This document shows, one piece after another, positions 1 through 12,518 of a stretch of 64,000 nucleotides of DNA; the stretch's first letter is position 1, and each line of letters begins with the position of its first letter. This DNA comes from Trichosphaerium sp. ATCC 40318 (Eukaryota > Discosea > Flabellinia > Trichosidae). A program made the translations under genes and the position numbers. The notes below the pieces were generated by a model that did no database searches, was not told the DNA's origin, and worked only from the letters and a program-made list of their open reading frames with translations. The stretch lies in NCBI GenBank assembly GCA_038496445.1, contig JALMLS010000105.1:31379-95378 (forward strand), read 5' to 3'.

Positions 1-239
1 AGCTCTAAAACAAAGGGAGAAAAAACCCCCAAGTCAGTATGGAAAAAAAAAAAAAAAAAAAGATCCATTTGTTGGGTTAAAAATGTAATGCTTAAACATG
101 TTACTTACACCATTACTTTATTCCGTGCTGTATCTATTGTTTCATTTTGCAATCCCTTTTTTTTTTTTTTTGTAAGAACAAGAATTTTTTTTCAAACAAT
201 GAATGAATGAAAACAATCAAAAAAATACAGCAAGAGATC

Positions 240-1199
240 TTAACGTACCAGAACTAAAACAAGCTGAGGTACTTCTAATATAGCAACAGTATTACTTTCA
301 ATTATTTTTGAGCAAATTGCTTCATAATCAAGTTGTGTAGATGTCTTTGATTTTATAATAGCAACTTTTTTTGGTTTCACTGGTTTTGTTTTCTCTGGTG
401 GCTTTTTTTCTGTAACAAGCTGGCTCAGTGACTTCTTACGTCTATCGGACTAATCTACTGTTAATATAGAAGCCATTCATTGGTATTAAATGTCGGACAG
501 CCACTCACGTATGCTATTTTGCGCTTTGAAGTCTCTGTATTATTTTGTTGGCTCTTCTTTGCTGTTTCAGGCTGCTAAAGTGGAAAGAATGATTTAGAAC
601 GGCACTAGTGGCATTTGACTTTGTACTAAAATAGTTGATTATACCTTTGCCCAATAGGCATCCACAACCTCTTGGGAGTACATATTCGTTTCATTCTCCC
701 ATGTATTAAATCTCCTGTTGAATCCTAACAAATGTCAGTCTGAGCGGATTATTGTGAAATCGCCTAAATAACGATGCAAGGAGTATGTACCTTTCCATTT
801 TATGAAGTATTGAATAATATCTCCCTTTTGACGATGTTTTTCAATTTCTTCAACCTCGTACTCGACTAAATGCATAAATACAACGAATATAACAGAAAGT
901 AATGTTTTAAATTGGTTTTAAATCAGTTTTGAGCAATTTACCGTTAAATTTGCGGGAATACCATGACGTACCAGCCTTTGCGTTGTTCTCGAACGATTTT
1001 ACTAGTTTAGAATGCCTGCCAAGTTTTTTTGCTTCTACCCACGATTTTGTCTTATTCTGCCATAAAACGCGGTACTGAAGCACTTGGCCATCCATTCGCT
1101 TGTCTAAAATATCGATAGGAGCCACATCTAACCACGTGAGCCCATAATCCTCTTTTTTTTGAAAACCCAAACGCGCTTACTCTTTTTCTTCTTGCTCAT
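240..1199 (-). CDS. Chromodomain protein with two chromo-like modules
   Basis: Probable chromatin reader. Translation of spliced exons gives a first chromo-like fold (residues about 30-75, YRVLWQNKTKSWVEA) and then a canonical chromodomain (IIQYFIKWKG, intron, FNRRFNTWENE, ending EVVDAYW). A basic, Lys-rich C-terminal tail ends at a TAA at 240-242. Three introns fit in phase: about 718-790, 575-645 and 440-500. The best ATG is at 1199 (MSKKKKSKRVW), but it joins the chromo frame only if one A is missing from the A8 run near 1155, or if a 29-nt GT-AG intron is removed there. The N-terminus is therefore uncertain. There is no integrase or reverse transcriptase nearby, so this does not look like a chromoviral element. 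HP1 or a CHD fragment are alternatives, but no chromo-shadow or helicase domain is visible. Confidence 0.72.
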
Positions 1200-1772
1200 G
1201 GCTAATTACTGGCTTATAAAATCAATTGATTCGTAAACAAAACAAAATAAAATATTACTATTGATTTTAAAGCGCTTTGACATGTGTTTTCGGTATGCTT
1301 TGTTGCACAACCATTTTAAGCGCTAAAATTGTAGCACAAAGAAAGTTGACGAAATTATGAAGCCGGAGTTGTTGTGAAATTGCTTAAATCCACTCACACA
1401 ACAACCAAGTACTGCAAGAAGGCTGTAGTAATCCAAACTGAAACGTTTTATCGTGTCAAACGGCCGTTAATTCCTTATCGATAGTTTTCGGCATTTGCGT
1501 TTTTTGACTCGTAACATGGCTTTATATCTGGTTTCTAGCCTCTCTAGCCTATTTAAGATTCAATCTGTCGATGTGCTCTTTTTAAACCACTTACCTATTT
1601 TCGTACAATAGTAAAATTAGAGTCTACCCAACGGGTTCTAAAACACAGTGCTAAGCGTTTCCGATGAAACAAATCCAATTTAGGTTTAAAGTCGAAGTTA
1701 AGCCAATATACATGCACAAACTACGCGTTTTCTTCCTTTATTGAACGTCCTCACCACTGATACATATTAACA
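1200..1772. other. Divergent intergenic region, no gene seen
   Basis: This AT-rich gap lies between the chromodomain gene on the minus strand and the secreted-protein gene on the plus strand, so it must hold both promoters. I see no open frame with coding character, no RNA gene and no repeat longer than short homopolymer runs. Confidence 0.5.
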
Positions 1773-4131
1773 ATGCACTGGCTCTTAATTATAATACTCA
1801 CAGCAGGTACAATTCTACATGAAATATTTTTCCGCCCGTTGCCACCAGACAGCGTCATTGATGAATACAATGGTAACTGACCAATAAAACAAGGTGTTGT
1901 TGTATCGCAAGATTGGGCAGTAGATTTCCGCGTACCAGGCGTAGATATAGCAGTCGACAACAATATGGACAGTTTCCCCGACTTTCAAGAGAGAAACTCA
2001 AATGCTTTAAATATCACCGGTAAGAACAAAGAATAAGCCTCAAAACCTTTCTTTTTTAGAGATGCAACTAAAAACCTAATACCACATACACCATAAATAT
2101 TTGTAGTTGCACACCTATTTCCATATTAGTATTTTGTACCCGCATATGGATGAATTAGATTTAAAGCCAAAAAAACCTTACTAAACAACCTACATAGATG
2201 GTAATCTTGTTGTATTTGCCTACGACGCAGTTGTTGATACAAACCCTATAAAGTATGTACTGTGCGACTATTTTTCGAACTTCAAAAATCTAGTCTCTAT
2301 GGTGACCTAAATCTGTTTGTTTCTGATAAAAACGCCTAAGGCGTCTACCCCTTTTTGTGGATAATTTTTTTCAAACAATTTCAAAAGTCTCGCGTCATTT
2401 ATCACTCATTTTTTTGTTTAGCAACTTTACAGAATCATTTCGTGTATGTGCCAGAGCCAGAGACTCCTCCGATTGTGGCAGTAATTCCGCAGCTAGTTCT
2501 ACTTATGTAAGGTTTAAATCTGTGATTATTCAGTACTGATTTGTTTAAAACTAAAGGTAACATGGAACTACGATGGCACAGATATATACCAAACTATTAT
2601 TTCAATCAAACGCAACTGTACCTTGACAGATACATACAATGTACAGATTATAGATGCTTGTCAACTACAGCCAAACTCAGACGTAGGAGTTATTATAGCA
2701 GAGAACCTAGTAGTATCCGTGGACGGATATATAGACTACTGTGTACGCCAAACAGTTTTCAAACAACTTAACAGAAAAAAAAACAAAGAAAAAAAAGAGA
2801 AAGCTAACTTCATCTTGTAGGCTAATTTCTATCCTTCTTTGGGTGATGTGGATTTCCATGTACTAACAGATGGATCCTCAGGATCTACGTCTGGCAGTGT
2901 ATCGTAAGTATACAGACAAAGAAGACCGTACAATGAAGTGGCTTACGTCTTTTTAGTTGCCCATTTGTACCAGGCAATCACCAATTGCGTGCCTCAATCT
3001 CAGGAAGAGGAGCTGGTTCCGTTGGTTTATTTACTTACTTCAACGTTGAATTCAACGCCACCATGGATCCTTATGTACCATACACACCTCCTCCAACAAC
3101 AGCACCTCCTACTACTTCAGCTCCTACTACAACGGCACCAACGACACAACCGCCAACAACTCAGCCACCAACGACAGAAGCACCAACAACAGCTCCACCT
3201 ACTACTGAAGCTCCAACAACCCAACCGCCAACGACAGAAGCTCCAACAACAGCTGCTCCAACAGCTCCACCAACTACTGAAGCGCCAACAACGCTTCCGC
3301 CAACTACAGCAACACCTACTACTACAGCACCAACGACAGAACCTCCAACAACTCAACCGCCAACGACTGAAGCACCAACAACAGCTCCACCTACAACAGA
3401 GGCTCCAACAACACCTCCACCTACTACTGAAGCTCCAACAACAGCTCCACCGACGACTGAAGCACCAACAACAACACCACCTACGACTGAAGCTCCTTTT
3501 GCAACAGATTGCCCAGGTGTACAGCCAACGCCCACTACTTCATGTCGTCTTGGTACATGGACGTATGAGCCAGAGCCTAGAACAGTAACAGCGAACATAA
3601 TTCTCCCAAAAGACCTTTTAGTAGAGGGTACGCAACCAGATTAAAGCTTCGAATGCTGTTTTTTTTGAATTGTCTAGTTTGACGACTTACTCGGTTTTTC
3701 TAGGTAATTTGACTCTGAGTGGAAGTTCTTCTATTACTATAAATAATCCAGAAACACAAATTATTGTAGAAGGGTGTCTTGATCTTCAATCTGAAGTTCT
3801 AAGAATCAAGCAAGCTAACACAGCCATTCCTGTTGATGACCTCGAGGTTATTATCCAGTGGAAGGGATTATGTGTTGTTAAAGTCACAAAAGCGATACTA
3901 GAGAGACCTAATGAAGAATGTGTTTCATCACCAGTGCCTTTAGGTATGTACAAGAAGCACATGTCTCGCTTTTTTATTGCAACTGTTTTTGCTAATTTTT
4001 TTTTCCTTTCAGCCAACATCCTCAAGATTGTTTGGAGTAAGGATGATTGTTCGCCAAGATCGCCTGCTATGAGGTTGAATGTTGTGAACGTATGGCTATT
4101 GCTAATTGTGTTTATTGCATTGATACGTTGA
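1773..4131 (+). CDS. Secreted or GPI-anchored Thr/Pro-rich surface protein
   Basis: The first exon encodes a signal peptide (MHWLLIIILTAG), and an intron of about 87 nt follows (1807-1893). The exported part contains beta-rich modules (for example GNLVVFAYDAVVD and VTWNYDGTDIYQ) with several cysteines. A mucin-like stretch of [12 protein letters not shown] repeats follows at 3087-3496, and then a further beta-rich module starting GNLTLSGSSS. The last residues (NVWLLLIVFIALIR) are hydrophobic, which suits a GPI-attachment signal or a terminal membrane anchor. At least seven introns are needed; donors GTACGCC (near 2751) and GTACGC (near 3629) keep the frame. The region 2022-2197 may hide another small exon. 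I recognise no named family. The architecture resembles cell-surface adhesion or cell-wall proteins, and that role is inference only. Confidence 0.7.
3087..3496 (+). repeat. PTTEAP-type coding repeat (mucin-like)
   Basis: An imperfect tandem array with 18-24 bp units such as CCAACAACAGCTCCACC. It encodes [12 protein letters not shown] and PTTAPP in frame within the secreted protein. Thr and Pro make up most of the stretch, so heavy O-glycosylation is likely. Other reading frames also stay open here because of the repeat and give false Gln/Leu-rich or Cys/Trp-rich frames. Confidence 0.9.
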
Positions 4132-4799
4132 CCATAAAAAATGTAACTATTTAAAAAATAATAATTCGAGAAATAAATGTATACTAATTCTTTACACTTG
4201 TGGCTCTTTGAACCAACCTATTTCGTCATTTACAACTTGTATTGTTACCAAAGAAAGTATGTACCATAGGCGTCTGTGCTTGGGGTTGTCCACGTGACAT
4301 CATATTTTCCTTTTTGTACTTGAGAGCATAGAACTGTTGATATAAATGCTGTACAACATAAAATCAGGGTGTACTGAAACAGCATCTTAGCAGTGAAGGT
4401 GATTACCATTCTCAGTTCTACTGCCTACTGTATGAAACAGGGGGAGTAATATTACCGTTACAATAGAAAACAAGAACAAAAAAGAGGAGTTACAATCAGT
4501 TTATTGTGACAAAGTAAATAAATGTTAAAAGCATTGTAGGTATACAATCTTGTTAGGGTTTTTGTGAGATGTTGTGTCACTTCAACAATTGTGTTTCTCC
4601 CTCCAAAAATTTCTTGACTAGTCTTTTTTTATTAACCACCAACACTACGTACTGGTGATAAGAGGAAGAGCCACAGCTCACATGTACAGCAAACGAGTAC
4701 AATCTAATCCTTAGTTTGCATAGATTGCTGCTTTTTAAGTGCCTAAGAAACAAAGCAGTCAGCAAAACATGTACGAATAGGACAAACAAATATTTGGGT
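4132..4799. other. Convergent intergenic region, no gene seen
   Basis: The gap lies between the 3' ends of the surface-protein gene and the filamin-repeat gene. AATAAA-like polyadenylation signals are present (AAATAAATG near 4170 and 4515). No coding exon with supporting features was found. Confidence 0.4.
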
Positions 4800-7700
4800 T
4801 TAAGAACATACAGCAGCACCAAGGGATGCCATCAAACCTGCAGGAGGTACAGCCATATTGGTTTGTACGCTGGCTTGGACTGGTGTTGATTCTTCAGAAG
4901 CTTCAGAAGTCTTTGTACTGACTTCACTGCGTTCAATCTCACCGTTGGCAATCTTCTCTTCACGTTCTAAAAACAATACAATCAACAAAACAACACTCTT
5001 TTAAGACTATTCAATGATACCTTTATGAAGTTTATCAGCTGGGTTTCCAGTTGTAGGTGGTCTTTTGTTTTCTTGTGTCAAGGCTCTGCTCTTATCTGTA
5101 AGTTTTGGTGTTCCAGGTAGGAGAGTAGAGCCATCCATATCGAGATCTGAGACGAGAGATTGAGAGTGTGAAAGTGGTGTTGGTTCTGCTCCGTCGTCTT
5201 GTTTTCTACACGAAAAAATTTAAGTATCAATGATGCAACAATGCAAAACGTACGGTTCTTCGCTTGCTTCAGGAGCAGCTTCGCCTTCATTTGCTTCTTC
5301 TACAGCTGGTTCTTCCTCAACCTTTTCAGGTTCTTCAGCTTTATCGTTTTCGGCTTCATCGGCTGCTTTGGCTTCATCCTCAGCTTTTTGGGCTTCCTCA
5401 GCTGCTTTAGCTTCTTCTTCAGCCTTTTTAGCTTCCTCGGCTGCTTTTTCTTCTTCTGCCTTTTTGGCGGCCTCCTCTTCAGCTTTTTTAGCTTCCTCAG
5501 CTGCTTTGGCTTCTTCCTCTGCCTTTTTGGCGGCCTCCTCTTCAGCTTTTTTGGCTTCTTCAGCTGCTTTGGCTTCTTCGGCTTTTTTGGCCTCCTCTTC
5601 AGCTTTTTTGGCTTCTTCAGCTACTTTAGCTTCTTCAGCCTTTTTAGCTTCCTCAGCTGCTTTTTCTTCTTCTGCCTTTTTGGCGGCCTCCTCTTCAGCT
5701 TTTTGGGCTTCCTCAGCTGCCTTAGCTTCGGCTGCTTTAGCCTCTTCTTCAGCTTTCTTAGCTTCCTCAGCTGCCTTAGCTTCTTCCTCTGCCTTTTTGG
5801 CTTCTTCATCAACTGCATCATCATTGGTAGGGGCAGCAGCACCAGGTAGCGCAACAGTAAATGGGCTTCCTGCAACGTGGTGGCCAGATATGACCAAAGA
5901 CACGGTATATACAGCTAGAAACAGTGTCAGATACAACCAAAAAAAAAAAAATCAAATTGTTGCTGAGGCTATTACGCACCAACAGCAGGAGGAGTGTACT
6001 CGATATCAAATGACGAGTTCTCATTATCAAAAACTTCAGCTTCAACAGCACCATCTGGGCCAGTAATAGTAACAGATACATCATCAGTGGTTATACCAGT
6101 TCTCTTTGATCCCTAGATTGTACGAATTAGTTTACAACAAAGCAAAAGAGATACCGTACGTCTTTATTCTCGCAGTACACAGTGAACAGAGCAAACTCTC
6201 CAGCAGCTAAGCGTTCACCTTCTAATCCCTTACCAGTGACACGGTCTCCATAAGGAGAGTCATTGCCAGTAGATGGCGCTGGTGTATCAACTTTAGCAGG
6301 GGCATCTTCGGCAGGTGCAACTTCTGCTTTAGGTTCTGGTTCTGGCTCAGCAACTGGCGTTTCTTCAACAGGTTCTGGTTCAGGTTTTGCTTCAACAGGC
6401 TCAGGTTCTGGTGTTGGTTCCTCTTTGACTGGTTTTGGTTCTGGTTCTGGCTCTGGCTCAGGCTCTGATGGTCTTGGTTGAATGGCAGGCGCTATTAATG
6501 GTGTGCCTGTAGGTGTGGATACAGGTGTTTGCCCCAATTTGATTGTCCAAGGTGAACCTTGTACACGCTTGCCTTTAATTGTGGCTTTAATTACATAAGT
6601 ACCTAATCTGTATTAGCGGTTTTCATTGCTACTATTAAAAATATGCGATTGCTTTAAAGCCACACTGCATGAAAACTTACCAGGCACCATTGGTGTCCAT
6701 TCAACATCGTATGTGCAGTCCTCATTATCAAACCACTCCAACTCAGGTTGACCAGGTCCTGTTACTTCCAATACAACTCTGTCTTCAGGGATGAGGCATG
6801 CATTGCCCTAAAACAAAAAGTGTTTGTTTCAAGAACGCCATAATAAAAAAGTTGTTCGACAAAACAAAAACGTTTTTTCTTATTTACCTCAATATCGAAT
6901 GTGTAAATAGTAAAGATACCAAAGTCTCCCAACACCATCTTTGACGCATCAAGTCCTTTACCTGAAGCCTTACACGGACCAACAGGAAGAATGAGCTCTT
7001 GCTCAACATGGGCGCGAATGGCTGCTTCTTCTTTGAGTTGCTTCTTTTGAAGTGCAATGCGAGCCAATCTTTCTTTTTCTTCCCTTTCTTCGCGAGCAAC
7101 ACGTGCCAATCTCTCTTCTTCGGCAATGCGTTTACGCTCAGCTTCCTCTGTACATCATATAAGTAAAGAATACACAACAAAGAGCACTGTACCGCGAAGC
7201 CACTTTTCTCTCTTTTCACGCAACTCAACATCTCTGGAATCCTCAACCTTTCGGACTGGTTTTGGTTCATCTTTGGAGGAAGCAGCGGCTGGTTTCTTTC
7301 CTTTGAGCATAGCCATACGCTCTTTTAAGGACATACCACCGCGCTTGCGTTCAGCTTGCAAGGCTTTAGCTTCAGCATCTAACTTTTCTTTTGCTTCACG
7401 TTGGGTAGCATTGTTTGCTAACTTCAACTTTTTCTTTTCTTCAGCTAAACGTTGGAGACGCTCTTCATCAGCTTTCTTCTCGCGCTCTAAGCGCGCTTGT
7501 CTGCTAGCCTCAGCTTGTGCTTTCTTCTCTTTCTCAGCTAAGTACAATGTTAGCTAAGTCATCCAATACAACCTGCTTTCGTTCTCCGAATGTACCTTTT
7601 AACCAAGCTTCACGTTTTGCTTTGAGCTCGTCATCCCTGGTGTCAACTGATTTTGTTGCTGCGCCAGCTGGGAGAGCTATAAAAAAGAGGTGTTAACACG

Positions 7701-9461
7701 ACATACCATAATGCACTAACGTACAAGAATCCTTGTTCTTGTATGCGTTCATTCTATCTTTGAGAGATACTCCACCTTTGCGCTCTTGGACTGAGGCATC
7801 TTTTAGTACAGCACCCTGAGCTAATAATCGCTCCTTCTCTTCTTTTGCGCGTTGAATATCCTGCTCCTTCAATCTCTTCTTTTCGGCTGCAATACGTGCC
7901 AACCTCTCTTCGTCAGCCTTTTTCTCGCGCTCTTGGCGTTCCAAACGTTCTTCTTCAGCCTTTTTCTTGCGTTCAGCCTCAGCTAAATACAAGTCTTAGT
8001 ACCCTACATGCAGGAAGGTAAGTGTGGAAGCGAACCTTTTAACCAAGCTTTGCGCTTAAGAGCCAGGTCGTCGTCTTCATGCTGTTGATGTCTGACAACG
8101 GTCTTTGGAAGGTCTAAACACCAGTAAATTATCTTGATTGGGTAATATATGACGCCGTACCAGGTTCATTTGATACAGAACCAGGTCTAGCATACTTCTG
8201 GCTGCGTTTGCTTGCAAATCGCTTCAAGACACTGCCAACATTGCCTTTGACAGGCTTTGGAGATGCTGATCTACCTGCCTTTGCGCCTGTGCTCTTCGTT
8301 GCAGTAGTAGGCGTTTTTTTATTTTGATTTTTCTCAGCGGCTCTTCGTGCTTTACGGACTGAAATACGCTCTCTACGCTTTGGTTTTGGAAGAGCGGAGG
8401 CGAATTTATTTTGCTTGATGACTTTATCTTCATCTGCTCGAATGTCCACAAAATATGGTGCACCAGAAATAAGAGAATCATCAACTTTAATGTAAAAAAT
8501 AAATTCGGCTATTGACAAGTTAGCAGGCGGTTTTTGACAGAAAAAAACAAATTAAAAATGGTGCTGACCTGCTTTTTCTGGTGTCCATTCAACGTCAAAC
8601 GATCCATCCTCATTGTCATGTATCTCAATGGTAGGCTTTGCTGGACAGTCAATTGTCAAACGATCTCTCTTTGCTGTAGCGTCGAGATTACCCTAAAAAA
8701 GCTAATTAGAAGACACAATCCCTACATGGTTTTTTTTGGCTTTTTTTTTAATCCTGTCACGACAAAAAGTGTACAGTACCTCACCGTCCTTGCAGTAAAT
8801 TGTAAATACGTTGACGTCATTTAGGTTGATGCGAGTTTCATCAAGACCTACACCTGAAGCTGTTGTAGTAGCAGCAAGTCCTGTTGGTACTAAACGTTGT
8901 GAGTACTAGAGATCATCGCGATTAGCGTTTTCGTACAAGGGAAACTGATTTTGAACGGACTTCCCTGTATTGGGTTGCCTTGCACGGCGACACTTATTTC
9001 GTAGTCACCAGGCTGTTTAAAAGTGTATTCAACATCATGTGTTCCATCGCCAACAGGATACACAGTGGCTGGTACTGCAGAAGGTCCAGTAACTTCGACT
9101 TTAATCTACGCCGTATTTAGGAAAAAATAGAAAGATATAAGCGGTACATCATCTTTTTTCAATGCGTTAAGAGGCTGATTTTCTGCATCTCGCGGGTAAA
9201 CGGTCAACAGAGCGCATTTACCGAGAACGCAAGTTTTCTCATTCAAACCGCTGCCAAATGCCTTTGAATTTACCTAAAAGTATAGCGTGAATAATAACGG
9301 CCAATGTGATGCCTAATTGGTGCTTGTAGAAGCAAAAATATGCGCATAAAGTTCGAGAGAGCAGATCACGGCTAGCAACCCTCACAACGCTAAAACTAGC
9401 AAGGAAAACAAAAAACAAACTCCAAAACGGACGCAACAACCTAAACACGTACAACATCCAT
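4800..9461 (-). CDS. Filamin-repeat protein with long charged helical linkers
   Basis: The protein has four immunoglobulin-like filamin/ABP280 repeats. In order they start near AFGSGLNEKTCVLG (about 9270), ASGVGLDETRINL (8870), ASGKGLDASKMVLG (6980) and VTGKGLEGERLAAG (6240). Each carries the usual later strands (F/EWFDNEDCTYDVEWTP; GSPFTV; HVAGSPF). Repeats 2 and 3 are separated by basic segments and Glu/Lys/Arg-rich helices (8400-7000). Between repeats 3 and 4 lies a Pro-Glu-rich stretch (EPEPEPEPKPVKEE). After repeat 4 comes about 180 residues of (EEAKKAEEEAKAAE)n. The start (MDV, then a 187-nt intron) is the least sure part. There is no calponin-homology actin-binding domain in the window, so classical filamin function cannot be assumed. 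Likely cytoplasmic and scaffold-like. About a dozen introns; the last exon ends ...LMASLGAAVCS. Confidence 0.85.
5282..5815 (-). repeat. Ala/Glu/Lys helix repeat in filamin-type protein
   Basis: Imperfect 30-48 bp repeats on the minus strand encode (KAEEEAKAAEEA)n. The composition of Ala, Glu and Lys, with charges spaced i to i+4, predicts one continuous solvent-exposed alpha helix (ER/K-type single alpha helix or coiled coil). The opposite strand gives a long Ser/Ala/Phe frame that is a shadow. Confidence 0.85.
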
Positions 9462-9672
9462 TGCGTTCTATCCACTAACTTAGTACGTCACTCTTGAAGC
9501 GTATAACTAAAAAGGGAATCAGCGTAGTCCAACACAAGTCAATCACGGTAACAACTCCAAAACCACAAAAAAAGCAAACACGCACAACGAGTATTGTGTA
9601 TAGTTAATCTACAACATTTCGTGGTGATTTTATTCAAAAGCGTTTTGGCCTCCGATTTACAAAAAAAAAATC

Positions 9673-12206
9673 TTAACAGCCGTGTGTAGGCTTCTTCTTT
9701 TGCTTTCTACGGAATCGTGTCTCAACAGGATCGAAACCCTTCTCCTCTGCACCAAAAACAGCCCAATGTGGAGTTTCAGCCATGTAATCTTCGGCTGCAA
9801 ACTCCTTTTTATTGTCCACTAGGGAGTGGAATTCGTCGTAGTCTATCCACGTGTGCCATTTCTAAAGAATAAGATAAGTACAAGGACACGAGCAAAAAAA
9901 GTCAAGAAAAATCTATTGTGTATGACGTGTAAAAAAATTATTTCGCCACTTTTGGGCGAAAAAAAACCAAGGTGGACGACAAAAACCGTTTTTCTCAACA
10001 TCTAGCAAATCTCAAATCCCGTACGTTGTTTTTAAAGAATTTACTCTTACGTGCAACCAATACACAACAAGAGTGTTCATGTTCACTTGCAATAACATAA
10101 TCATCGTGTCCTAGTGCCTCAGCAACAATATCACATAGTTTTTGTGTAAAACTGACAACTTCTGTGTGGTAAGGGACGTTTTTCATTGTCAATGGGTTTG
10201 TCTTCTGGTCGCCACAATATGTAACACCCTAGTTGATCATATCAATTAGCTGCTCCAAGAGGGTGGGATGTAACAAAATGACGCGTAGTCACTACACGAC
10301 AAAATTGATGCGTACCTTGACCTCCAAGAAATCGGGTTGTCCAAGTTTTACTAGCTCAGCATAGCCCTTCATTTCCTAAAAAAAAGCTCTAAGCATTCCG
10401 AGAAAGTGATTGTTGCGACCGACGAACCTCCATATTCCATTGTTTAATTAATGTAAGGCGGAAGACTGTCCTTTGTCCTTTAGTTGCCAACATCTTAATG
10501 GATGACAAGAATCGCTCCCAAAAATCACTAAATAATGGTCTATCGACTGCTTGCAACTTCTCTTTTGATGATGCATCAATAGACAAGTACATTTGTGTTA
10601 CTGGCTTTAAGCTTGCTACCTTTTCTACAAAAGAATTTGTTAACGGCACAGTCTGCATCTTTGTAAGATTATTTACCTGGGAACTGAGCGTTTGTCACCA
10701 TAAAAGATGAAATATGACGTTCGTGTAACATGTCAATATACTCGTTAATGTGTGGGTAAATAATTGGCTCTCTAAAGAAGCGGTAAGCTAAAACAACAAC
10801 AACAAAAAAAACCAAAATTGCAACAAGTTTGATTTTTTTGGTTAAGTTGACAAGAAAGAAAAACGAAAAACATCGATCAGTACCCGACTAGAGACAAAGC
10901 ACAATGTTTGATTGTCTTTGCTTCCTCAAAACGTTCAGGTGAAACACCAGGTACACCACGTAAAGTCTTTATCATCTTCCTGTGTTTCTCAACAGCTTGC
11001 TCAATCAGAACTTGAGGAGAATCAACCTTCCATTTCCATTCTTTTGCTACTGGATTCGTATGTGCTCTCCAACAGAATACACACTTATTCGCGCAAGCCA
11101 AAGACGGAGTCATTTCCATACATTGGTATGAAGTAATACCATAAAACGTATGTTTATAGCAACCTCCACGACCACGTAACATTGCTTTTGTCCATCTACA
11201 CAATTTGACGCCACTGTGGCTTCCAATCAGTTTGTATCCCTTAAAAAAAATGGCGTCAATTAAATAAAGCATATCTCTTGTATTGGTATTATACCTGCTT
11301 AGTTAATGAGGATCTAACTTTAGGTGTCAACATTTCAGCAGTTGTTTCTTCTTGTTCTTCTTCTTCTAAAACAATTTCTCCTTTGCGAGCTTTTAGGCGT
11401 TTTGCCATGAGCCCTAGATCTTCCAAATCAGTTACAGGATGCTCGCTCTCATCGTCTGAATCAGATTCGTATCCCTTTTATGTCAAGTATTAGACATCAT
11501 GCACAGAACGGAGACAACCGTACGTCAAGTCTACGAATTAAACTCTTGGACCAGGTAGAGAATTGTTTGTCCATTTTCCCTGAATCCTCGTCTCCAAGCC
11601 CGAGTTTGAGCGTTGAAGTGGCACCAAGGGAACGTAATGATTCATCAATTTTTTTGGCAGCAGTATTGTAATGGTCAGAGTAGAGGGAGTTACCCAATCC
11701 GAATACTAAGTTGTGTTACAATCAAAAATTTTCATTTATTGAGCTAATCGTACCTGAGTATTCAATGCCTTTTAGAAAGTGCGTGGGTACCCTGTGGTCA
11801 TTTGCCATATCAACGAGCCAGTTGTGGAATGCTTGGCCGTTATCCGGTGGAGTTCCGTTGGAGTACGTTGAAATGATCAATGCCAAACGGCAGGATATTT
11901 GAGGTAGACGCGCATCAACGTCAAAAGAGGACATAGGCATTACATTTACCTTTTAACTGTAAGTTTAGTTTTGTAATTCCATGTTACCTTGAAATTAGCC
12001 TCTTTGAGGTCCTTTGTTAGTCCTTCGGCGTATTTTTGTGCTCTTCCTGCTTGGCTTGCATAGAGTACGAGAATGCTGTCGTCAGATGGTTTGGCCTTCT
12101 TACTAGGCGCTTTGGAAGCACTTGAGCTGGATTTACGCCATATTTTGTACAGAACAATGCACAGCGCAATACCAAAACAAACAAAAAACGCAGATAAAAA
12201 TGCCAT
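9673..12206 (-). CDS. TYW1: tRNA 4-demethylwyosine synthase TYW1
   Basis: TYW1 makes the tricyclic 4-demethylwyosine base from m1G37 of tRNA-Phe, using pyruvate, SAM and a 4Fe-4S cluster. An N-terminal hydrophobic segment (MAFLSAFFVCFGIALCIVLY, about residues 1-20) looks like a membrane anchor. Next is a flavodoxin domain (LVLYASQAGRAQKYAEGL; STYSNGTPPDNG; VFGLGNSLYSDHY), then an acidic linker. The radical-SAM core carries the CxxxCxxC cluster motif in CANKCVFCWRAHTNPV. The C-terminus ends AETPHWAVFGAEEKGFDP...KPTHGC, matching the family end. Exons join in phase through about ten short introns. This flavodoxin-radical SAM fusion is the form known in fungi, plants and animals, where the flavodoxin part supplies electrons. 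The start is chosen as the first ATG in the anchor exon. Confidence 0.93.
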
Positions 12207-12518
12207 AGAGCGTCCCCTCTTGCAGCAGAAAGCGTAGAGTCGTTTTGTCAAGGAAAAAAAGGAGAAATTTTAACGCAATATAACTGTATTGACTAAGCGT
12301 AATTAGAAATTGTACTACGTGGTGACACTATGCTATTGTGTTACAGCGTTGCTCCATGCAATTAAAACTGTAAACGACCTCGAAAATGTCAAAAACTGAC
12401 ATTTGATACTACAGAGCGTGAAAAGACAAGTGGAATGGGCCTATGTACCCAACCAAATTCAGAAAATACGCTTAAGTTACTGTGGCACTAAGGTTTTAAA
12501 CCCGAAATACAACGCACA

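Noticed and set aside
240-1199. Chromodomain of an LTR retrotransposon integrase
   Set aside because: No gag, protease, reverse transcriptase, integrase core or LTR nearby, and the gene has spliceosomal introns.
1870-1893. A 21-nt intron in the surface-protein gene
   Set aside because: A normal intron of about 87 nt (1807-1893) gives an equally good frame and a better signal peptide.
2938-3598. Gln/Leu-rich and Cys/Trp-rich frames over the PTTEAP repeat
   Set aside because: Repeat-driven open frames; only the Thr/Pro frame continues into flanking exons.
5199-6066. Long plus-strand frames rich in Ser/Ala/Phe
   Set aside because: They are the complement of the (EEAKKAEEE)n repeat of the filamin-type gene and cross its introns; no domain or start context.
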